A stretch of DNA of 10,524 nt from Spirochaetales bacterium (lineage in GTDB: Bacteria > Spirochaetota > Spirochaetia > Treponematales > UBA12059). Under the pieces are notes generated by a model. The model was not told where the DNA came from. It saw only the letters and a program-made list of their open reading frames with translations, and did not search any database. This document shows, in pieces, positions 7,233 to 10,524 of the stretch (position 1 is the stretch's first letter; each line of letters begins with the position of its first letter). Both the position numbers and the translations under genes were made by a program. The DNA is taken from assembly GCA_016938515.1 (NCBI GenBank), contig JAFGUM010000229.1, forward strand, positions 1-10,524. The letters run 5' to 3'.

Positions 7233-7565
7233 ATGGCAGAAAAATCATTAGACGACACCAGAACCTTCGCTACCATGGTGGCGGCAAAGCAAGGCTGGGA
7301 GCTCAATCCAGACGCTGAATTTACTGATAGCCTGCTGGAAGGCCTCACGGTAAACTGGAATCGTTACGGTTACTTTTTATGCCCATGCCGCGACACAGAA
7401 GGCTCCAGGGAAGACGATGCTGCGGTCGTGTGTCCATGCACTTTCTCCCACGCCGACATAGCTGACTATGGGCATTGTTACTGCGGGCTGTACCTGAAAG
7501 CTGGCTTCTCAGCTTCCGGCAAGGTTCCCGGCGGCATCCCCGACAGGCGGTTCTCAAAGTCCTGA
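7233..7565 (+). CDS. Ferredoxin:thioredoxin reductase catalytic (beta) subunit family protein
   Basis: A 110-residue protein with the three cysteine pairs of the FTR catalytic chain: CPC (50-52), CPC (67-69) and CYC (82-84), in the family context YGYFLCPCR and YGHCYCGLY. By analogy with the plant enzyme, Cys50, 67, 69 and 82 bind a [4Fe-4S] cluster and Cys52 with Cys84 form the redox disulfide. The cluster takes single electrons, usually from ferredoxin, and reduces a thioredoxin-type partner. No variable (alpha) subunit or ferredoxin gene is adjacent, so it belongs to the stand-alone type. Spacing is CPC-14-CPC-12-CYC, unlike the 16 and 8 of plants. The start at 7233 has a G-rich site (GGGGG, 7221-7225) 7 bases upstream; ATG 7227 would add two residues and overlap the glutaredoxin stop. 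Confidence 0.88.
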   Translation: MAEKSLDDTRTFATMVAAKQGWELNPDAEFTDSLLEGLTVNWNRYGYFLCPCRDTEGSREDDAAVVCPCTFSHADIADYGHCYCGLYLKAGFSASGKVPGGIPDRRFSKS

Positions 7566-7586
7566 GAAGCTCCTGATTATCATTGC

Positions 7587-7616
7587 TTGCGCATGAAGAC
7601 TCGTCCACGCTATCAT
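7587..7616 (+). promoter_or_regulatory. Candidate promoter for the cysteine desulfurase-thiI operon, leaderless geometry
   Basis: -35 TTGCGC (7587-7592), 18-base spacer, -10 TATCAT (7611-7616). The -10 ends 7 bases before the ATG at 7624, so transcription should start at about that codon. The earlier in-frame ATG (7615) overlaps the -10 itself and could not be on the message. No Shine-Dalgarno precedes either ATG. Confidence 0.5.
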
Positions 7617-7623
7617 GCGGTCG

Positions 7624-8778
7624 ATGACGAGCCACTACCTCGACTGGGCCGCTACCGCTCCCCCGTTTGCAGACATACAGATCGCCGCCGCCGATTTCGC
7701 GAGCACGACTTACGGCAACCCTTCTAGCGCCCACACCGCTGGAAGGGCGGCTGGCGAGGCGCTCGAACAGGCTCGCGCCCGGTTCGCCGGGGTCATTGGC
7801 GCTCCCTCAAACAGCATCGTATGGACTTCCGGCGGCACCGAAGCGGACTCGATCGCGCTGCTGTCCGTGCTACGCCGACAGCGTCCGGTGTCGATAGTAG
7901 TCAGCGCCATCGAGCACGACGCCGTATACCAGCAGGCTAAAACCCTGTCCGAACTCGGCGTCCAGCTCATCGTGGTACGCCCCTCAGGCGACGGTACCGT
8001 ATCTCCTGGATCCGTCGCCGACGCAATCCGGCGCGACACGGCGCTCGTATCGGTGATGGCTGTCAACAACGAGACGGGTGCCATCCAGCCGATAGCGGCG
8101 ATAGTCGAAGCCGTTCGCGCCGCTTCCGCGGCGGCTGGCGCCGACCCTTTTGTCCACACAGACGCGGTGCAGTCGTTCGGAAAGGTACCGTTCGACGCCG
8201 CCGGCTTCAGAGTCGACGCTGCGTCCTTCAGCGGGCATAAGTTCGGCGGTCCTCGTGGCACGGGGGCGCTGTACCTACGCCGGCCGCTCGAAACCCTGGC
8301 GCGGGGCGGCGGCCAGGAGCGTGGCATCCGCCCGGGTACGGTCAACGTGCCGGGAGCGTGGGCCTTCGCGGCGGCGGCGGAGCGTGCTCTGCATCGTCGG
8401 CAGCAGTCGTACGACGAGGCCGCCGTACTGGAGCGGCAGCTCTTCGATGGCATACGGTCCATTTCGGGCGCCACGGTGCTACCCGAGTGCAGAAACGCCG
8501 GTGCCCCCGGATACAGCCCGTACATAACGTGCGTCGCATTCCCGGGACTGGGCGGAGAAACGCTGGCCCGCGTACTCGACGACGGCGGCGTATTCGTTTC
8601 GACCGGCGCCGCGTGCTCGGGCGCGCGCAAGGAACGACGCGTCCTTGACGCTATGGGAGTACCCCGTGAGCTGTCGTTTTCGTCTGTTCGCGTTTCTTTC
8701 GGACGCGACACCACGGCGGAGGACGTGAACGCTTTTCTGGAAAAAGCTACCGACGCCTACAGGCGGTTCAAAGTATGA
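7624..8778 (+). CDS. Cysteine desulfurase, NifS/IscS-type (probable sulfur donor to ThiI)
   Basis: A 384-residue PLP enzyme that converts cysteine to alanine and leaves a persulfide on its own cysteine. Visible landmarks: YLDWAATAP (5-13), YGNPSSAH (30-37), SGGTEAD (69-75), SAIEH (94-98), NNETGAIQ (148-155), HTDAVQ (178-183), SGHK with the PLP lysine at 206, and GIRPGTVN (234-241). The sulfur-carrying cysteine is Cys331 in TGAACSGARK. The loop after it is about one residue shorter than in NifS/IscS and lacks the usual Glu-Pro-Ser, which may mark a specialised partner. thiI overlaps it by ATGA, matching the dedicated NifZ-ThiI pair of Bacillus subtilis, so it probably feeds tRNA thiolation and perhaps other pathways. 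I chose ATG 7624 because the promoter places the transcript start there; ATG 7615 adds three residues. IscS-like housekeeping function remains possible. Confidence 0.93.
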   Translation: MTSHYLDWAATAPPFADIQIAAADFASTTYGNPSSAHTAGRAAGEALEQARARFAGVIGAPSNSIVWTSGGTEADSIALLSVLRRQRPVSIVVSAIEHDAVYQQAKTLSELGVQLIVVRPSGDGTVSPGSVADAIRRDTALVSVMAVNNETGAIQPIAAIVEAVRAASAAAGADPFVHTDAVQSFGKVPFDAAGFRVDAASFSGHKFGGPRGTGALYLRRPLETLARGGGQERGIRPGTVNVPGAWAFAAAAERALHRRQQSYDEAAVLERQLFDGIRSISGATVLPECRNAGAPGYSPYITCVAFPGLGGETLARVLDDGGVFVSTGAACSGARKERRVLDAMGVPRELSFSSVRVSFGRDTTAEDVNAFLEKATDAYRRFKV

Positions 8779-9986
8779 TAGCGCCCCACGTATCGGACAC
8801 CGACGCGCTGTACCTTATAAAAGTCGGAGAGATACACCTTAAAGACGGCAACCGCACAGAGTTCGATGATCGTCTTAAATACGATATAAAACACAGGCTC
8901 GCTGGTATAAAAACAGAACTGAGCTCTCGAGAAGGTCGCTTCTATCTGAGGATCGACGAAAAGGAATCAACAAGAGCGGAATACGTTCTCTCCCACACTC
9001 CTGGCGTCAATGGATGGGCGCGAGCTCATCGCGTTCGCAAGGATATAGAAAGCATCGAAGAAGCCGCCGCTACCGTAATCTCCCCGTATCTAGAGGCAGG
9101 CCCACAGAGCTTCAAAATTGAGGCTAGACGTTCTGACAAGGGTTTTCCTCTGGACTCGTACGGCGTAGCCCGGGAAATTGGGGGTCGACTACTGCGACGG
9201 TTTCCCGGACTCAGCGTCGATGTCCATACTCCTGCTCTCGTCGTCAATATAGAAATACGAGAGAAAGCTTATGTATTCATACTGGGAGGTTCCGGGGTGC
9301 GGGGGCTTCCTGTAGGCTCGGGAGGGCGCGGTTTGCTCCTATTATCCGGGGGGATCGATTCACCGGTAGCTGGATTCAGGATGCTTTCAAGGGGACTAGC
9401 GCTCGAGTCCCTCCATTTTCACTCCTACCCGTACACGTCCAGGGAAGCCTGGGAAAAAGTACGCGATCTGGCATCCGCGCTCGCGTGCTACGCGGGTGGA
9501 ATGCTGCTGCATACGCTCAGTTTTACGGAGGTGCAGCTGAAGATACAGAAAGATGCGCGGGAAGAATACGCCACGTTGTACCTGCGCGCCTGCATGATGA
9601 TGGCTGCCGACATGGTAGCAAAGAAACTCAAGCTCAATTCCATAGTAACTGGAGAAAGCCTGGGACAAGTGGCTAGCCAGACAGCAGAAAACATGCGTTT
9701 TACCGGATCATTTACAGATATGGCACTACTGCGACCACTGGTAGGAACTGACAAGGAAGATATAATGCGGCAAGCACGAACAATAGGCACGTACGACCTG
9801 TCAATCCAGCCTTACGACGATTGCTGCGTACTTTTTACACCCAAGCACCCCGTGCTCAAAGCCGCTTACGAAAAAAGCAGGGAAGAGTTTCTGGCCATGG
9901 GGTTTGAAAAATCCGTGGCCGAAACAATAGACAGCATGAATACCGTCAGACTTCCCTGCGCGTTTACGCCTCTGCGGGAACCATAA
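8775..9986 (+). CDS. thiI: tRNA 4-thiouridine synthase ThiI (short form without rhodanese domain)
   Basis: A 403-residue enzyme that adenylates U8 of tRNA and replaces its oxygen with sulfur from a cysteine desulfurase; some members also serve thiazole synthesis. Domains: N-terminal ferredoxin-like region with ALYLIKVGEIHLKDGNR (about 11-27), THUMP domain (about 70-175, with FKIEARRSDKGFPLDS and VNIEIRE), then the PP-loop ATPase domain with LLLLSGGIDSPVAG (187-200), TGESLGQVASQT (292-303) and PYDDCCVLF (346-354). Cys350 aligns with the persulfide cysteine of the E. coli enzyme (Cys344). The C-terminal rhodanese domain of E. coli ThiI is absent, as in Bacillus, so sulfur should pass directly from the desulfurase. 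The ATG overlaps the desulfurase stop, with AGGCGG 8 bases upstream as a modest ribosome site. Its last 23 bases overlap the convergent thioredoxin gene. Confidence 0.96.
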   Translation: MIAPHVSDTDALYLIKVGEIHLKDGNRTEFDDRLKYDIKHRLAGIKTELSSREGRFYLRIDEKESTRAEYVLSHTPGVNGWARAHRVRKDIESIEEAAATVISPYLEAGPQSFKIEARRSDKGFPLDSYGVAREIGGRLLRRFPGLSVDVHTPALVVNIEIREKAYVFILGGSGVRGLPVGSGGRGLLLLSGGIDSPVAGFRMLSRGLALESLHFHSYPYTSREAWEKVRDLASALACYAGGMLLHTLSFTEVQLKIQKDAREEYATLYLRACMMMAADMVAKKLKLNSIVTGESLGQVASQTAENMRFTGSFTDMALLRPLVGTDKEDIMRQARTIGTYDLSIQPYDDCCVLFTPKHPVLKAAYEKSREEFLAMGFEKSVAETIDSMNTVRLPCAFTPLREP

Positions 9987-10329
9987 GAATATCGGCGATT
10001 ATCCGCTCGAATTCTTTCTCTGGAAGAGCGCCCATGGATACCCTGGGCTGTCCTTCAACGGGAATAAACAGCAGCGTAGGTATGCTCTGAATACCGAACA
10101 TGCCCGCCAGCTCCTGCTCCGCTTCGGTGTCTACCTTGTACACGATCAGCTTTCCTTCGTACTTTTTTGAGAGCTTCTCGAGCACGGGAGCCACCATCTT
10201 GCACGGGCCACACCAGTCCGCGTAAAAATCGATTATGGCGGGAAGCTCTCCACGATACTTCCACTCTTTTTCATTCTCGTAATCGAAAACTTTTTCCTTG
10301 AACATCGCTAGGCTCAAATGCTCGGCCAT
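9964..10329 (-). CDS. trxA: Thioredoxin
   Basis: A 121-residue protein with the classic active site FYADWCGPCKMVAPVL (WCGPC at 39-43), YKVDTEAEQELAGMFGI and the cis-proline SIPTLLF (Pro84 in SIPT). It reduces protein disulfides in the cytoplasm; no signal peptide is seen. It is slightly longer than E. coli thioredoxin because of a charged segment (about 16-28, YENEKEWKYRGEL) before the first core strand, so a specialised thioredoxin is possible. The start ATG at 10329 has a perfect GGAGG 5 bases upstream; a GTG at 10341 would add four residues and lie upstream of that site. It reads towards thiI and their coding ends overlap. No thioredoxin reductase gene is in the window. Confidence 0.94.
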   Translation of the reverse strand: MAEHLSLAMFKEKVFDYENEKEWKYRGELPAIIDFYADWCGPCKMVAPVLEKLSKKYEGKLIVYKVDTEAEQELAGMFGIQSIPTLLFIPVEGQPRVSMGALPEKEFERIIADILMVPAEA

Positions 10330-10334
10330 CTTGT

Positions 10335-10339
10335 CCTCC
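10335..10339 (-). promoter_or_regulatory. Ribosome binding site of thioredoxin
   Basis: GGAGG on the minus strand with 5 bases to the ATG at 10329. It excludes the in-frame GTG at 10341 as the main start. Confidence 0.8.
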
Positions 10340-10397
10340 ACACCGATAGATATACGCTTACGACCTCGATGACCGCAAGCTGTTGTGTTCTCCAGCT

Positions 10398-10426
10398 AAT
10401 ATATAGAATTCAATATGTATAGTCCA
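10398..10426 (-). promoter_or_regulatory. Candidate thioredoxin promoter in an AT-rich gap
   Basis: Read on the minus strand: TGGACT (10421-10426), 17-base spacer, TATATT (10398-10403), 9 of 12 consensus bases, giving a leader of about 60 bases. A second, weaker candidate is closer: TTGCGG (10373-10378), 18 bases, TATATC (10349-10354). The gap 10342-10483 otherwise holds an AT-rich patch around a GAATTC and the terminator; I see no further gene. Confidence 0.4.
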
Positions 10427-10437
10427 GTACTCCGAAG

Positions 10438-10464
10438 AAAAAAGCCGCCACGAAGGGCGGCTTT
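10438..10464 (-). terminator. Intrinsic terminator of the minus-strand gene at the right edge
   Basis: A perfect 9-bp stem (10441-10449 with 10456-10464) contains GCCGCC/GGCGGC closed by AAA/TTT and has a 6-base loop. On the minus strand the stem runs into six T residues (10438-10443). It begins about 20 bases past the stop at 10484, so it ends that transcript ahead of the thioredoxin promoter. On the plus strand it has only three T residues and should be weak. Confidence 0.85.
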
Positions 10465-10483
10465 GCTACCGTAGACCGTCAGG

Positions 10484-10524
10484 TCAGAACCAGAATCTCA
10501 GGCCAAACGCGCTCTGAGCTCCAA
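10484..10524 (-). CDS. C-terminal tail of a probable outer-membrane beta-barrel protein (partial)
   Basis: On the minus strand one frame enters from the window edge and ends at a TGA (10484-10486) with GAQSAFGLRFWF. A last strand of alternating aromatic/hydrophobic residues with a terminal Phe is the sorting signature of outer-membrane barrels. A strong terminator follows directly, which supports a real gene end. Only 12 residues are visible, so the family cannot be named. The other two minus frames also stop in this stretch and look less protein-like. Confidence 0.5.
   Translation of the reverse strand, partial: GAQSAFGLRFWF

Noticed and set aside
7551..7568. 6-bp inverted repeat over the FTR stop codon (TTCTCA/TGAGAA) as a terminator
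   Set aside because: The stem is short and AT-rich, and no T run follows, so it is unlikely to terminate efficiently.
7710..8714. A 334-codon open frame on the minus strand across the cysteine desulfurase gene
   Set aside because: It is antisense to a fully motif-supported enzyme, has low-complexity Ser/Arg/Ala/Pro composition typical of a GC-rich shadow frame, and has no ribosome site or recognisable domain.
10398..10420. AT-rich patch around GAATTC as a replication or attachment site
   Set aside because: Its symmetry is imperfect and no iterons, integrase or DnaA-like boxes lie nearby; it is better explained as the promoter region of thioredoxin.

Overview
The window reads as a stretch of moderately GC-rich bacterial chromosome. 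I infer a spirochaete (Treponema/Spirochaeta-like). The reasons are family-level impressions: a PpiD-like membrane foldase followed by a DUF115/MAF-type protein, a class II photolyase, a glutaredoxin paired with a stand-alone ferredoxin:thioredoxin reductase catalytic subunit, and a cysteine desulfurase opening with YLDWAATAP. No rRNA or tRNA gene, transposase, phage gene or CRISPR array is visible. Coding density is very high and no gap exceeds about 150 bases.

Layout, left to right. The window opens inside a GGDEF domain protein that ends at 261. A strong sigma70-type promoter overlapping its stop codon serves a single-TM, SurA/PpiD-like parvulin (344-1870), followed 10 bases later by a DUF115 (MptE-like, motility-associated-factor) protein (1881-3515). 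That pair converges on lepA (minus, 3528-5348) with only 12 bases between stops. lepA and a class II CPD photolyase (5445-6863) diverge from a 96-base gap carrying back-to-back promoters. Then come a glutaredoxin-like protein (6931-7230) and an FTR catalytic subunit (7233-7565) in one short operon. A NifS-type cysteine desulfurase (7624-8778) follows, overlapping thiI (8775-9986) by ATGA. Thioredoxin (minus, 9964-10329) converges on thiI with a 23-bp overlap. The right edge holds an intrinsic terminator and the last dozen residues of a minus-strand gene with an outer-membrane-barrel-like end.

How the genes work together. The left third is envelope and surface biology: c-di-GMP signalling, protein folding and probable flagellin or surface glycosylation. 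The right third is a run of five thiol/sulfur genes: a dithiol glutaredoxin with a probable iron-sulfur reductase, a desulfurase that very likely feeds persulfide sulfur to ThiI for tRNA 4-thiouridine, and a thioredoxin. The photolyase between them repairs UV lesions; 4-thiouridine is itself a near-UV-sensitive nucleoside, so the neighbourhood may be more than chance, but that is speculation.

The most notable non-coding signal is promoter placement. The photolyase, cysteine desulfurase and, more weakly, lepA each have a -35/-10 pair whose -10 ends only 6-7 bases before an ATG that lacks a Shine-Dalgarno. This predicts leaderless mRNAs, while neighbouring genes (ppi, glutaredoxin, thioredoxin) have ordinary GGAGG-type sites. 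I found no clearly novel gene system; most genes belong to known families.
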